This document shows positions 53,277 to 61,649 of a stretch of DNA of 64,000 bases, piece by piece. Source of the stretch: SKKY01 sp964622305 (GTDB lineage: Bacteria > Bacillota > Peptococcia > Peptococcales > SKKY01); assembly GCA_964622305.1 (NCBI GenBank), contig CAZUPR010000001.1:1-64000 (forward strand), read 5' to 3'. How positions within the stretch are numbered: position 1 is the first letter of the stretch; each line of letters starts with the position of its first letter. The notes beneath the pieces are model-generated. The model did no database searches and was not told where the DNA came from. It was given only the letters and a program-made list of their open reading frames with translations. The position numbers and the translations under genes are program-made.

Positions 53277-54077
53277 CTAAAAAATAAAAAATTTAATGAA
53301 AATATAATATAGGGGTGCAGTAAAAAGGGTGGAGTCAAAACGATCCAAAACCCCTCCATGCCCGGGAAAGATTTTACCCGAATCTTTTATATTATAAAGT
53401 CTTTTTAAGGTGCTTTCAAATAGATCACCAATTTGTGAGATAATTGTTAATAATAAGACTGCCAGTACAAATAATACTAGTGGAGTCTCCGTAAAAAGTG
53501 CAAATTCTTTGTTGAATAAAAGAGCTATAAACAAGGCCGATAAAGATCCTCCTATTGAGCCTTCTATTGTTTTATTAGGGCTTATCAGTGGGGAAAGTTT
53601 GTTTCTGCCAAAGGCCCGGCCAGAAAAATATGCCATACTGTCCGTGGACCAGATAATTAAAAACATAAAAAAGGAATATAAAAAACCCTCATCAAGAGCT
53701 CTAATTTTTAATATGTATGTAAAAGGAAAGGCTACATAGAAGTAAATAAAAAATGATTTAAGCAACTTTTTTAGATTTTCTTGATTTGAATCAATATTAT
53801 CTGAAAATTTTTTAACATATAATATCAGATTTGCAAGGAGAAAAAGTGAGAGAATTTCAGGAGTTGAGGCCCAGTCTTTTAAAAAGACCAATACAAGTGA
53901 AAAAAGGCAAAGAAGAAAAAGCGAAATGTTATCATTAAGATTGGTCATCATATAGAGTTCATAAATGCCAACTATTATCAAAGCCAAAAAAAGAAGCTGG
54001 CTATAGATGCCACCCATATAAAGTAAGAATAAAAAGGCTGGTAAAGCCACAAGGGCTGTAACTATTCTTGTAATCAT
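53277..54077 (-). CDS. cdsA: Phosphatidate cytidylyltransferase CdsA
   Basis: A 266-residue membrane enzyme making CDP-diacylglycerol for phospholipid synthesis. Several hydrophobic segments precede the C-terminal signature SQIGDLFESTLKR-KDSGKIFPGHGGVLDRFDS. STDSMAYFSGR carries the metal-binding aspartates. Its start overlaps the uppS stop (ATGA), so translation is coupled. Confidence 0.94.
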   Translation of the reverse strand: MITRIVTALVALPAFLFLLYMGGIYSQLLFLALIIVGIYELYMMTNLNDNISLFLLCLFSLVLVFLKDWASTPEILSLFLLANLILYVKKFSDNIDSNQENLKKLLKSFFIYFYVAFPFTYILKIRALDEGFLYSFFMFLIIWSTDSMAYFSGRAFGRNKLSPLISPNKTIEGSIGGSLSALFIALLFNKEFALFTETPLVLFVLAVLLLTIISQIGDLFESTLKRLYNIKDSGKIFPGHGGVLDRFDSTLFTAPLYYIFIKFFIF

Positions 54078-54787
54078 AAGCTCTTCCTCTCTTTTTTTAG
54101 AGCACCAAATCTTCTGTCTCTGTTTCTAAAATCATTTATTGCTTCTTCTAGGTCTTTTTCTGTGAAATCTGGCCAAAGAACATTTGAAAACCACAATTCT
54201 GAGTAGGCTGCCTGCCAAAGGAGAAAATTGCTAAGTCTTTTTTCTCCAGATGGCCTGATTATTAAGTCAGGTTCTGGTTGATTTGCAGTGTAAAGAGAGG
54301 CCGAAATCATTTGATCGTCTATATCTTCCGGGCTTATCTGACCATCTGCAACTTTTTGGGCTATCTTTTTAAAACCTTCTCTTATTTCGGCCCTGCTGCC
54401 GTAATTTAGGGCTACATTTAGAACCAGCTTAGAATTATCCTTGGTTTTTTCCACAGCTTTTTGAATTTCTTTTACTGTTTTTTCTGGCAATTTTTCATAT
54501 TCGCCAATTGGATTAATTTTAACACCATTTTTATGAAGGATGTCTAATTCTTTTTTTATATATTCGATGATTAATGACATTAAGATAGATACTTCTTCCT
54601 GGGGCCTTTTCCAGTTTTCAGTCGAAAAGGCATAAACTGTCAGATAGGCAATCCCATGATCGCCACAATACTGAACAACTCTTTTTAATGCTTCTATGCC
54701 TACCTTATGGCCAGCAGTCCTGGGAAGTCCCCTTTTTTGGGCCCATCTGCCATTCCCATCCATTATAATCCCAATATGTACTGGCAT
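54074..54787 (-). CDS. uppS: Undecaprenyl diphosphate synthase (isoprenyl transferase)
   Basis: UppS builds the C55 carrier lipid for wall polymers. MDGNGRWAQKRG holds the catalytic aspartate, followed by AGHKVG, the LTVYAFSTENWKRP loop and RPSGEKRLSNFLLWQAAYSELWF. The start at 54787 (MPVHIG) is preferred over ATG 54823 because the latter lies in a stem-loop and has no ribosome site, while GGGGG precedes 54787. The reference start remains uncertain by 12 codons. Confidence 0.93.
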   Translation of the reverse strand: MPVHIGIIMDGNGRWAQKRGLPRTAGHKVGIEALKRVVQYCGDHGIAYLTVYAFSTENWKRPQEEVSILMSLIIEYIKKELDILHKNGVKINPIGEYEKLPEKTVKEIQKAVEKTKDNSKLVLNVALNYGSRAEIREGFKKIAQKVADGQISPEDIDDQMISASLYTANQPEPDLIIRPSGEKRLSNFLLWQAAYSELWFSNVLWPDFTEKDLEEAINDFRNRDRRFGALKKERKSL

Positions 54788-54809
54788 CCTTTTCGCCCCC
54801 AATATAGCC

Positions 54810-54838
54810 AATAAGCCCCCCATTCTGGAGGGCTTATT
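54810..54838 (-). promoter_or_regulatory. Stem-loop in the frr-uppS leader
   Basis: AATAAGCCCTCC pairs with GGGGGGCTTATT (12 bp, one G-U) around an AGAAT loop. No U-run follows on either strand, so it is not a normal terminator; it may be a processing or translation-control element. Confidence 0.5.
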
Positions 54839-54867
54839 AATATACTTATTAAATAAATTAATAGGAT

Positions 54868-55425
54868 TTAAATTTCGGTTACTTCTTTTTCTTTGTTTTC
54901 AAAAATCCTGTCTATTTCTGCAATAAATTTGTCAGTTAACTTTTGAATATCATCTGCCGAAACCTTGCTTTGATCTTCAGTTATTTCTTTGTCTTTTTCC
55001 ATTTTCTTAATTCTATCATTTGCATCCCTGCGAATATTTCTAACTCTTATTTTATTATCTTCGGCCATTTTCTTCAACTGTTTTACCAGTTCCTGCCTTC
55101 TTTCATTAGTAAGTTGAGGAACAGCCAGCCTGATTACCGTACCATCACTAGTTGGGTTAATGCCCAAATCTGATTTTAGTATAGCTTTTTCTATCATAGG
55201 AATTGAGCTTTTATCCCATGGCTGGATTACCAGTAACCTTGCCTCAGGAACAGAAATATTAGCTAATTGATTAATTGGTGTGTCTGCACCATAATATTCT
55301 ACAAAAATCCTGTCTATCATTTGTGGAGTTGCCCGGCCTGCTCTCATAACAGCATAATCACTTTGCAAAGCCTTTATTGAAGCCTCCATTTTTTCTTCCG
55401 TTTCCAGTAATAATTCTTCAACCAT
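54868..55425 (-). CDS. frr: Ribosome recycling factor
   Basis: The 185-residue L-shaped protein frees ribosomes from mRNA after termination with EF-G. YAVMRAGRATPQMIDRIFVEYYG and the VQPWDKSSIPMIEKAIL, LTNERRQELVKQLKKMAED and VRNIRRDAND segments are canonical. It lies 4 bp after pyrH. A 44-bp gap and stem-loop separate it from uppS. Confidence 0.97.
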   Translation of the reverse strand: MVEELLLETEEKMEASIKALQSDYAVMRAGRATPQMIDRIFVEYYGADTPINQLANISVPEARLLVIQPWDKSSIPMIEKAILKSDLGINPTSDGTVIRLAVPQLTNERRQELVKQLKKMAEDNKIRVRNIRRDANDRIKKMEKDKEITEDQSKVSADDIQKLTDKFIAEIDRIFENKEKEVTEI

Positions 55426-55429
55426 TGTC

Positions 55430-56146
55430 TTAACCTCCTACGTATGTACCAATTTTTTCTCCAAAGATAACCTTCTTTATATTACCCTCTTCTATTATAC
55501 TAAAAACAATGAGAGGAATATTGTTATCCATACAAAGGGACGCAGCGGTGCTGTCCATAACACCCAGAGATTTGTTTATTACATCTATAAAAGTCAGTTT
55601 ATCGAACTTTTTAGCCGATGGATTAATAAGGGGATCGCATTCGTAAATGCCATCAACTTTTTTAGCCATAAGAATTATCTCAGCTTCAATTTCAGCTGCC
55701 CTCAGAGCCGCAGTTGTATCAGTTGAAAAATAAGGGTTGCCTGTGCCGGCAGCAAAAATTACCACTCTTTTTTTCTCAAGATGTCTTATTGCCCTGCGTC
55801 TTATATAAGGTTCTGCAATTTGCCTCATTTCTATTGCAGTCTGTACCCTGGTTGAAACACCATGATTTTCTAAAGCATCCTGGAGAGCCAGAGAATTTAT
55901 AACTGTTGCCAACATACCCATGTAATCTGCAGTAGCCCTGTCCATGCCTTGCTTGCTTCCGGAAACACCCCGCCAGATATTGCCGCCACCAACAACTATA
56001 GAAACTTCTACGCCCAGGCTGACAATCTCGCTTACCTGCGATGCAAAGGAAGAAAGGGTATCTTGATTTATACCATATCCCAGGTTTCCTGCTAATGACT
56101 CACCACTTAGTTTAATTATAACTCTTTTATATTTTGGACTAATCAT
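55430..56146 (-). CDS. pyrH: Uridylate kinase (UMP kinase)
   Basis: Bacterial PyrH makes UDP from UMP. The 238-residue protein has KLSGESLAG, VVGGGNIWRG, the TADYMGMLATVINSLALQDAL helix, GTGNPYFSTDTTAALRA and VDGIYECDP. The ATG at 56146 has GGGGAG 6 bp upstream; a TTG at 56152 touches that ribosome site and is unlikely. A terminator lies just upstream, after tsf. Confidence 0.96.
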   Translation of the reverse strand: MISPKYKRVIIKLSGESLAGNLGYGINQDTLSSFASQVSEIVSLGVEVSIVVGGGNIWRGVSGSKQGMDRATADYMGMLATVINSLALQDALENHGVSTRVQTAIEMRQIAEPYIRRRAIRHLEKKRVVIFAAGTGNPYFSTDTTAALRAAEIEAEIILMAKKVDGIYECDPLINPSAKKFDKLTFIDVINKSLGVMDSTAASLCMDNNIPLIVFSIIEEGNIKKVIFGEKIGTYVGG

Positions 56147-56172
56147 TCTCAACTCCCCTTGGTCTTTATTTT

Positions 56173-56200
56173 AAAAAAAAAGAACACAAAGTGTTCTTTT
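56173..56200 (-). terminator. Intrinsic terminator after tsf
   Basis: AGAACAC/GTGTTCT stem extended by A-T pairs (loop TTT), then nine T on the minus transcript. It lies inside the usual tsf-pyrH operon, 27 bp before the pyrH start. Confidence 0.88.
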
Positions 56201-56851
56201 TTATTTATTAATTTCAGCCATTACTTCACTGGCAAAGTCTTCAACTCTTTTTTCAAGGCCTTCACCCATTTGATAACGAGTAAATCTTCTGACTTGGATG
56301 TTTTCACCAATTTCACTGATAGCTTCAGTGATCATTTGATTAACAGTCTTGGATGGATCCTTTACAAAATCTTGTTCAAGCAAGCAGATTTCCTGATAGT
56401 ATTTTTTGATTCTGCCTTCTACCATTTTATCTACAACTTGTTCAGGCTTTCCTTCATTAAGAGCCTGAGCCTTAAGAATTTCTTTTTCTTTAGCAATCTC
56501 TTCAGGATTAACTTCTTCAACTCTGATATAAGATGGGTTTGAAGCTGCAATTTGCATTGCAATATCTCTTACCAATTGTTTGAATTCATCTGTTTTAGCA
56601 ACAAAGTCTGTTTCGCAGTTCACTTCTACCAGAACACCAATCTTACCACCCAAGTGAATGTAAGATTCTACAATACCTTCTGCTGCGATTCTTGATGATT
56701 TTTTTTGAGCTGCTGCCAATCCTTTTTCTCTCAAATACTCCATGGCTTTTTCAATATCACCATTAGTTTCGACCAAGGCTTTTTTGCAGTCCATCATACC
56801 TGCGCCAGATTTTTCTCTAAGTTCTTTTACCATTGCTGCAGTTACTGTCAT
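56201..56851 (-). CDS. tsf: Elongation factor Ts
   Basis: EF-Ts exchanges nucleotide on EF-Tu. At 216 residues it is the shorter Gram-positive/thermophile-like form. MVKELREKSGAGMMDCKKAL forms the N-terminal domain; the core TDFVAKTDEFKQLV contacts EF-Tu. ATG at 56851 has GAGGAGGT upstream; 15 extra codons before it are rejected. It follows rpsB by 71 bp. Confidence 0.96.
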   Translation of the reverse strand: MTVTAAMVKELREKSGAGMMDCKKALVETNGDIEKAMEYLREKGLAAAQKKSSRIAAEGIVESYIHLGGKIGVLVEVNCETDFVAKTDEFKQLVRDIAMQIAASNPSYIRVEEVNPEEIAKEKEILKAQALNEGKPEQVVDKMVEGRIKKYYQEICLLEQDFVKDPSKTVNQMITEAISEIGENIQVRRFTRYQMGEGLEKRVEDFASEVMAEINK

Positions 56852-56922
56852 CTTATTACCTCCTCTATAGTGAAAAAGGGGCGCCATTAATGGCATCTTA
56901 ACCTAATGGAACCCCCTTATTC

Positions 56923-57702
56923 TTAATTTTCTTCTTCTATTACATCTTCTACAAGATCTTGACTTGTATCTTCAATAATTTCTTCTTCCACAGCTTGAGC
57001 TTCCTCAGCTGCTTTAACCATACCTTGTTTACCTTCAAAAACTGCATTAGCCATGATTCTGGTAATTAAGTTTACTGCTCTGATAGCATCATCATTACCT
57101 GGAATTACATAATCAACTTCTTCTGGGTCACAGTTAGTATCAACAATTGAAATAATAGGAATACCCAATTTTCTTGCTTCAAGTAAAGCTATTCTTTCTT
57201 TTTTAGGATCAATTACAAAAATTGCTCCTGGAAGACCTTTCATGTCTTTGATTCCACCTAAGAATCTTTCCAGTCTTTCATGTTCTTTTTCTAATTGGAA
57301 AACTTCCTTTTTAGGCAGAAGATCCATAGTACCATCTTCCATCATTCTTTCAAGTTCAAACAGTCTGTCAATTCTCTTCTTGATTGTTTTGTAGTTGGTA
57401 AGCATACCACCCAACCAACGCTCATTTACAAAATATTCTCCACATCTGAGTGCTTCGTCTTTAATTGTGTTTTGAGCTTGTTTCTTTGTGCCTATAAAAA
57501 TAACAGGTTTACCTTCTTGAGCAACACCTCTTAGAAAGTCATAGGCTTCTTCAATTTTTTTCATAGTTTTTTGCAAATCTATGATGTAAATACCATTTCT
57601 TGCTCCAAAGATATACTTATTCATCTTTGGGTTCCATCTTCTTGTTTGATGACCGAAATGTACGCCAGCTTCTAATAATTGCTTCATAGTTACTACTGCC
57701 AT
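56923..57702 (-). CDS. rpsB: 30S ribosomal protein S2
   Basis: The 259-residue S2 begins AVVTMKQLLEAGVHFGHQTRRWNPKM and has the NERWLGGMLTNYKTI and PDAIFVIDP-like GAIFVIDPKKE motifs. The C-terminal 35 residues are an acidic tail rich in E and D. ATG at 57702 with GAGGAGGTG upstream; the 22-codon extension lies in the leader. It begins the long rpsB-polC cluster and has a structured leader and own promoter. Confidence 0.97.
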   Translation of the reverse strand: MAVVTMKQLLEAGVHFGHQTRRWNPKMNKYIFGARNGIYIIDLQKTMKKIEEAYDFLRGVAQEGKPVIFIGTKKQAQNTIKDEALRCGEYFVNERWLGGMLTNYKTIKKRIDRLFELERMMEDGTMDLLPKKEVFQLEKEHERLERFLGGIKDMKGLPGAIFVIDPKKERIALLEARKLGIPIISIVDTNCDPEEVDYVIPGNDDAIRAVNLITRIMANAVFEGKQGMVKAAEEAQAVEEEIIEDTSQDLVEDVIEEEN

Positions 57703-57743
57703 TCGGGCACCTCCTCTCGTTTTTTTCCTCCGTTTTCTTCTGC

Positions 57744-57779
57744 TTATAACCCTACTCACAAGGAGCAACGGGGCTATAA
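57744..57779 (-). promoter_or_regulatory. rpsB mRNA leader stem-loop (probable S2 autoregulatory element)
   Basis: TTATAGCCC pairs with GGGTTATAA (9 bp, one G-U) around an 18-nt loop in the roughly 100-nt leader. A second small hairpin (AAAACG/CGTTTT, 57784-57797) lies upstream. Leaders of S2 genes in Firmicutes carry comparable structures; S2 binding is inferred. Confidence 0.55.
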
Positions 57780-57810
57780 TCCAAAAACGTGCGTTTTAAC
57801 ACCACTCAAG

Positions 57811-57839
57811 ATAATATCACAAAAGGACTATTAAATCAA
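57811..57839 (-). promoter_or_regulatory. Promoter of rpsB
   Basis: Minus-strand TTGATT (57839-57834), 17-bp spacer, TATTAT (57816-57811); predicted start near 57804. The -35 lies in the downstream arm of the preceding terminator. Confidence 0.8.
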
Positions 57840-57861
57840 TAGTTCTTTTAATAGTCCTTTT
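57820..57861 (-). terminator. Terminator-like hairpin at the end of the motility operon
   Basis: AAAAGGACTATTAAA and TTTAATAGTCCTTTT form a 15-bp A/T-rich stem around 11 nt, overlapping the last stop codon. The downstream U-tract is only part of the stem, so termination may be leaky. Confidence 0.65.
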
Positions 57862-58171
57862 ATATTTTTATATCCAGTTTTCCAGGAGCAAAGCAATAAT
57901 TTTCTTCTTCTTTTTCTCCCTTTTCTTCTTTTTTCTTTTGTCCTTTATCATGGGTTTGGTCCTTGTTTCCTTCCTGATCATTTTGCAATTTTTGTTTATC
58001 TGTTTTTTCCAGGTCAGTTACTGTGGACATTTTTTTTGCCAGCGTCTCATTATGACTTATATTATTCTGCATACTTTCCATATCATTTCTTCTCAATAAG
58101 TTCTGTTGTTCCCTGCTGGCTTCAAAAGCTTTAGGAATAGATACCTGAAATTCTATCGGCCTTACAGACAT
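57860..58171 (-). CDS. Small hydrophilic protein of the motility operon, unknown function
   Basis: A 103-residue protein with an amphipathic N-terminus (RPIEFQVSIPKAFEASREQQ) and a long, highly charged K/E/D/Q-rich middle that is probably disordered. It ends in a short hydrophobic patch (YCFAPGKLDIKI). No domain recognised. It lies 15 bp after fapA and last in the che-sigD operon, where other low-GC bacteria carry a comparable short protein (swrB position in Bacillus); a motility role is suggested by location only. Confidence 0.75.
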   Translation of the reverse strand: MSVRPIEFQVSIPKAFEASREQQNLLRRNDMESMQNNISHNETLAKKMSTVTDLEKTDKQKLQNDQEGNKDQTHDKGQKKKEEKGEKEEENYCFAPGKLDIKI

Positions 58172-58186
58172 CTTGCCACCTCCAGA

Positions 58187-59773
58187 CTATATAAGTGGAG
58201 AAAGAACAATATCACCATGAGTCAATAAAACTCTCACCTTATAATTGGGATTAGTGAACCTTTTTGCATATTCTCCAATTCTTACTTCCACACCTGGGTT
58301 AAGGCTTTCTTCAACATCAAGAAAAGCATCCTTTAATTCACTTAATTTGTTGCTAAATTCAGAAACTTCTATTCTTAGTTCTTCTTCTTTTTCCATGGCA
58401 TTTTTAAGGTTAGTTAATAAATCTCCAAGCATTTTCTCCTTGGGAAGTGGAAGTTCGCCTGCCTTCTCTTTAGCTTCTTGTAGAATCTTAATGCCTTGTT
58501 TGGATTTTTTTATAATATCTTTTACTTCTTCATACCTGGCTGAAACTTCAAGATATTCATCCTTCAAAGCTGGGTCAATCCCCAATTCTACTTCAGTTTT
58601 AGTTGCCATTGAGTTACCAATATTTTTGCATTTTATAAATAAGGCAGCTCTTGTAATTCCACCAACCAAGAGACCTTTGTTTTTATTAAGAACGACTGAG
58701 TTACCGGCAATTGTTTCACAATGCATAATTGCCTCATCAACCAAGACATCCAAATTAGCTCTAACAAAGGCATTTTCAATAAATTTAGTTGTTACAGAAC
58801 CCTTGGCAAATATTCTTGATTTTTTCAGCCCTCTTATACCTGTCTGAACAAAGACACTTCCATCAGCTTCAATGGAACCGCCTTCAATAATTCCATATAT
58901 ATGAACATTACCACCTGATTTAATATGAAAACCATTCTTTAAATTTCCTTTGACGATTACGTTACCTAAAAATTCAATATTTCCAGTTGAAAAATCAACA
59001 TCACCATTTACTTCAAAAACAGGCAAAATAGAAATCCTGTTTCTGGCCATAGAAAGCATGCCATCAATTGTTGCAAAGGCTTTAAGACCATCAGAAGAAT
59101 GCTCAACATTTTTGCCTGGTGGAAGTTTTTTGTTTTTTCCGTTCATGGCATGAAGAGCTTTGCCCTTAACAGTAATGCCAGGCTGCCCGGCAGTAGGTGG
59201 AATTTTTTCGATAAGAACTTGGTTCTTTTTTACGTTTTCAATTACACTGGTATTGTAATAATCTGTCGACCCATCTTCCAAAATTTTAGGTTTTACTGCC
59301 CCTTGCGCCTTTACAAGATAAACAATCTCAGCATCTTTACCATTAACAGCATCTTTAGTTTCAGCAATCAGTTCATCGGTAAATTTTTCTTGTATATTTC
59401 TTATTCTTATTAAATTTACCTCAATTATCCCATGGCTTATTCCTTGTTTATTGATTTCAGAATTAATAAGTTCAACTGAAGGAAAATGACCCGTAATAAT
59501 ATCTGGATATGTTGTTACAAAAGCCTGGGTCATCTTTTGATTGTAAGTTACTTCTACCTTAGGGGAAGTATCAACTTTTTCTTTGGGGCCTATTTGTAAT
59601 TCAACGATTGAACCATCAGCCCATTTAGCGATTGCCATGGAATCAAGTTTTATGTTTCTTAGCTTTACTTCTCTGGTAAAAAAGCCTATCAGTTCATTTG
59701 TGTCATTTACACTCTGCGTTTTTTGAACAGATATCATATCACCATCATAAAGCCACTCATAAAGTTTTGACAT
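58187..59773 (-). CDS. DUF342 polymerising beta-helix protein (FapA family)
   Basis: A 528-residue FapA/DUF342 protein. An N-terminal domain of about 170 residues is followed by a repetitive beta-helix with regularly spaced G/N/V strands (NVIVKGNLKNG, GGNVHIYGIIEGGSIEADGSV) and a C-terminal coiled coil at about 400-490. Family members are found beside sigD and are thought to form cell-surface or cytoplasmic assemblies linked to motility. Function here is unproven. It lies 12 bp after the sigma factor. Confidence 0.88.
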   Translation of the reverse strand: MSKLYEWLYDGDMISVQKTQSVNDTNELIGFFTREVKLRNIKLDSMAIAKWADGSIVELQIGPKEKVDTSPKVEVTYNQKMTQAFVTTYPDIITGHFPSVELINSEINKQGISHGIIEVNLIRIRNIQEKFTDELIAETKDAVNGKDAEIVYLVKAQGAVKPKILEDGSTDYYNTSVIENVKKNQVLIEKIPPTAGQPGITVKGKALHAMNGKNKKLPPGKNVEHSSDGLKAFATIDGMLSMARNRISILPVFEVNGDVDFSTGNIEFLGNVIVKGNLKNGFHIKSGGNVHIYGIIEGGSIEADGSVFVQTGIRGLKKSRIFAKGSVTTKFIENAFVRANLDVLVDEAIMHCETIAGNSVVLNKNKGLLVGGITRAALFIKCKNIGNSMATKTEVELGIDPALKDEYLEVSARYEEVKDIIKKSKQGIKILQEAKEKAGELPLPKEKMLGDLLTNLKNAMEKEEELRIEVSEFSNKLSELKDAFLDVEESLNPGVEVRIGEYAKRFTNPNYKVRVLLTHGDIVLSPLI

Positions 59774-59785
59774 TTTTTTATTCTC

Positions 59786-60541
59786 CTAACTCATATAACT
59801 TTGGAGTGCACCTTTTAATTTTGTAATCGCTTTTTTATGTATCTGTGATATTCTTCCCTCTGAAAGTTCAAGAATTTGCGCTACTTCCTTGGTAGTCACT
59901 TCCTCAAAATAAATTAATGTAATTACCATTTTTTCCTTTTCATTCAGTTCTTTAATTTTATTTAAAAGAATTGTCTTAAGTTCACTTCTTTCTAAAACTG
60001 CCTGGGGACCATCTTCATCCTTATCAGCCAGAAAATCTTTCAAAGTGAAATTATCATCATTACCAGTATCCAGTGAATTTTCTAAAGAGTATATCGTTAA
60101 AGAGGCCGCATCATTTAGGCCTTTTTGATAAGTTTCCATATCCATTTCAAGAAAAGAAGCTACTTCATGATCTTCTGGCTCTCTCCCTTTTTCTTCTAAA
60201 AGGGTCTGATAGGCTCTTTCCATCTTTTTTGCTTTTCTTCTCAAAGATTGAGGAGCCCAATCCATTTTCCTTAAACCATCGTAAATAGCCCCTCTTATTC
60301 TTAATGAAGCATAGGCTTCAAAAACAACATTTTTACCAGGATCAAATTTAACAATGGCGTCAATAAGGCCAAAGGTTCCATAGGAAATCAGATCATCAAA
60401 ATCAACCTGGCTGGGCAAACTTTGATAGATTCTATAAGCATGGGTTTTTACCAGGGAAGCATAATTGATTATTAACTGGTCTCTGGTTGTATTTGTTTTT
60501 TTCTTGCTGTAATTTTCCCATAGCTTATTTATGTCATCCAT
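59786..60541 (-). CDS. sigD: Flagellar/motility sigma factor (FliA/SigD family)
   Basis: The 251-residue sigma-28-type factor has region 2 (DDLISYGTFGLIDAIVKFDPGKN, FEAYASLRIRGAIYDGLRKMDW), region 3 (KKMERAYQTLLEEKGREPED) and region 4 with the helix-turn-helix TTKEVAQILELSEGRISQIHKKAI. It directs late flagellar and chemotaxis genes. One bp separates it from cheD. It is in the same operon order as Bacillus. Confidence 0.94.
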   Translation of the reverse strand: MDDINKLWENYSKKKTNTTRDQLIINYASLVKTHAYRIYQSLPSQVDFDDLISYGTFGLIDAIVKFDPGKNVVFEAYASLRIRGAIYDGLRKMDWAPQSLRRKAKKMERAYQTLLEEKGREPEDHEVASFLEMDMETYQKGLNDAASLTIYSLENSLDTGNDDNFTLKDFLADKDEDGPQAVLERSELKTILLNKIKELNEKEKMVITLIYFEEVTTKEVAQILELSEGRISQIHKKAITKLKGALQSYMS

Positions 60542-60542
60542 C

Positions 60543-61025
60543 TTAAATTACCTTTTTTCCATATTTTATTGATTTTACGGTTAAACTGCCATCACTGGCA
60601 AAAAGTTCTATTGTCCTGCCAAAATTCTCCCCGGTATCATCAGCTATAATCCTTATTTTATGAAGGTCCAGCTGTTTTTTTACTGCTTCAACATTTCTTT
60701 CTCCAATTTTCATTATATCTGAGGCATTGGAAGAGGTAAACATTTGTGCTCCCCCAGCTATCTTGGCTGTCATTCTTGTCTTGGCAGCCCCATTTTTTTC
60801 CATATTATCTATCAAATCTGCAATTCCTGTGTCTGCAAACTTGTATCTGTTGCTGTTATTTTTTGTATTTGTGCTGTCAGGTAGCATGACGTGAACCATG
60901 CCAGCAACCTGTCTAGCCGAATCATAGAGGCAGACTCCTACGCAAGAACCCAGGCCAATGGTTATAATAGAGTCTTCCTTGCCGCAAACTGCAGCTTCGG
61001 CTATTCCTACCTTGTGTTGAATCAT
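60543..61025 (-). CDS. cheD: Chemoreceptor glutamine deamidase CheD
   Basis: A 160-residue CheD with the cysteine-hydrolase pair C28 (GLGSCVGVCLYD) and H45 (GMVHVMLPD), and GGAQMF downstream. It deamidates receptor glutamines and stimulates CheC phosphatase. It follows cheC by 3 bp, matching their known partnership. Confidence 0.95.
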   Translation of the reverse strand: MIQHKVGIAEAAVCGKEDSIITIGLGSCVGVCLYDSARQVAGMVHVMLPDSTNTKNNSNRYKFADTGIADLIDNMEKNGAAKTRMTAKIAGGAQMFTSSNASDIMKIGERNVEAVKKQLDLHKIRIIADDTGENFGRTIELFASDGSLTVKSIKYGKKVI

Positions 61026-61028
61026 TTT

Positions 61029-61640
61029 TTAAGAAACTCCCAGTCTCTCTAAAATTATTTGTAAAGATTCTGGCTCAGGGAGCAAGAAAAAGTGGCCTTT
61101 TACCTCTACTTCCTCTTCTAAGAAAACGCTTTCTATAACAAATGAATAATCACTTACTTCACCATAAAGCTGTAAAACGTTACCGATTATAGCGCCAGAC
61201 ATATCGTAAGCAAGTGCGGGAACTGTTGCTTCAAAGAGCAGATTAGTAAACATCCCCAGTGAATTTAGGTATGACCCAGCTAATATATTTGTAACTTCTT
61301 TAATTACAGATGCTGTCATGTCATCAAAATCATCAATTCCATGAACTTCTCTGCCAAGAAGAATTTTCATAAAAAGGGACACACTTTGTTCTGGTACAGC
61401 AAACAGAATACTCATAGGAGCATCTCCCTTTACTTCCAGATAACCTCCAGCCACCAAAGAATCAGCACCACCCATAATTTCAACTACTTCATTAAAGGGC
61501 ATGATGCCTATTTCCGGGACTGACATATCAATCCTTTTATTTAAAAGCGTGGACAGGGCTGTAGCAGCATTGCCAGCACCTATATTACCTATTTCCTTTA
61601 GAGCATCTATCTGCATAGGATTAAGATCTTCAAATTTCAT
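61029..61640 (-). CDS. cheC: CheY-P phosphatase CheC
   Basis: The 203-residue protein carries two phosphatase motifs of E-x3-N type: KEIGNIGAGNAATALS near residue 15 and KEVTNILAGSYLNS near 114. It dephosphorylates CheY-P, aided by CheD. Located between cheW and cheD. Confidence 0.94.
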   Translation of the reverse strand: MKFEDLNPMQIDALKEIGNIGAGNAATALSTLLNKRIDMSVPEIGIMPFNEVVEIMGGADSLVAGGYLEVKGDAPMSILFAVPEQSVSLFMKILLGREVHGIDDFDDMTASVIKEVTNILAGSYLNSLGMFTNLLFEATVPALAYDMSGAIIGNVLQLYGEVSDYSFVIESVFLEEEVEVKGHFFLLPEPESLQIILERLGVS

Positions 61641-61649
61641 TATTTCTTC

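Noticed and set aside
57703..57768. 22-codon basic extension of S2
   Set aside because: It lies in the structured leader; GAGGAGGTG precedes the normal start.
58245..58847. 200-codon plus-strand open frame opposite fapA
   Set aside because: It is antisense to a well-supported DUF342 gene, serine/leucine-rich without any motif, as expected from the complementary strand of an AT-rich gene.
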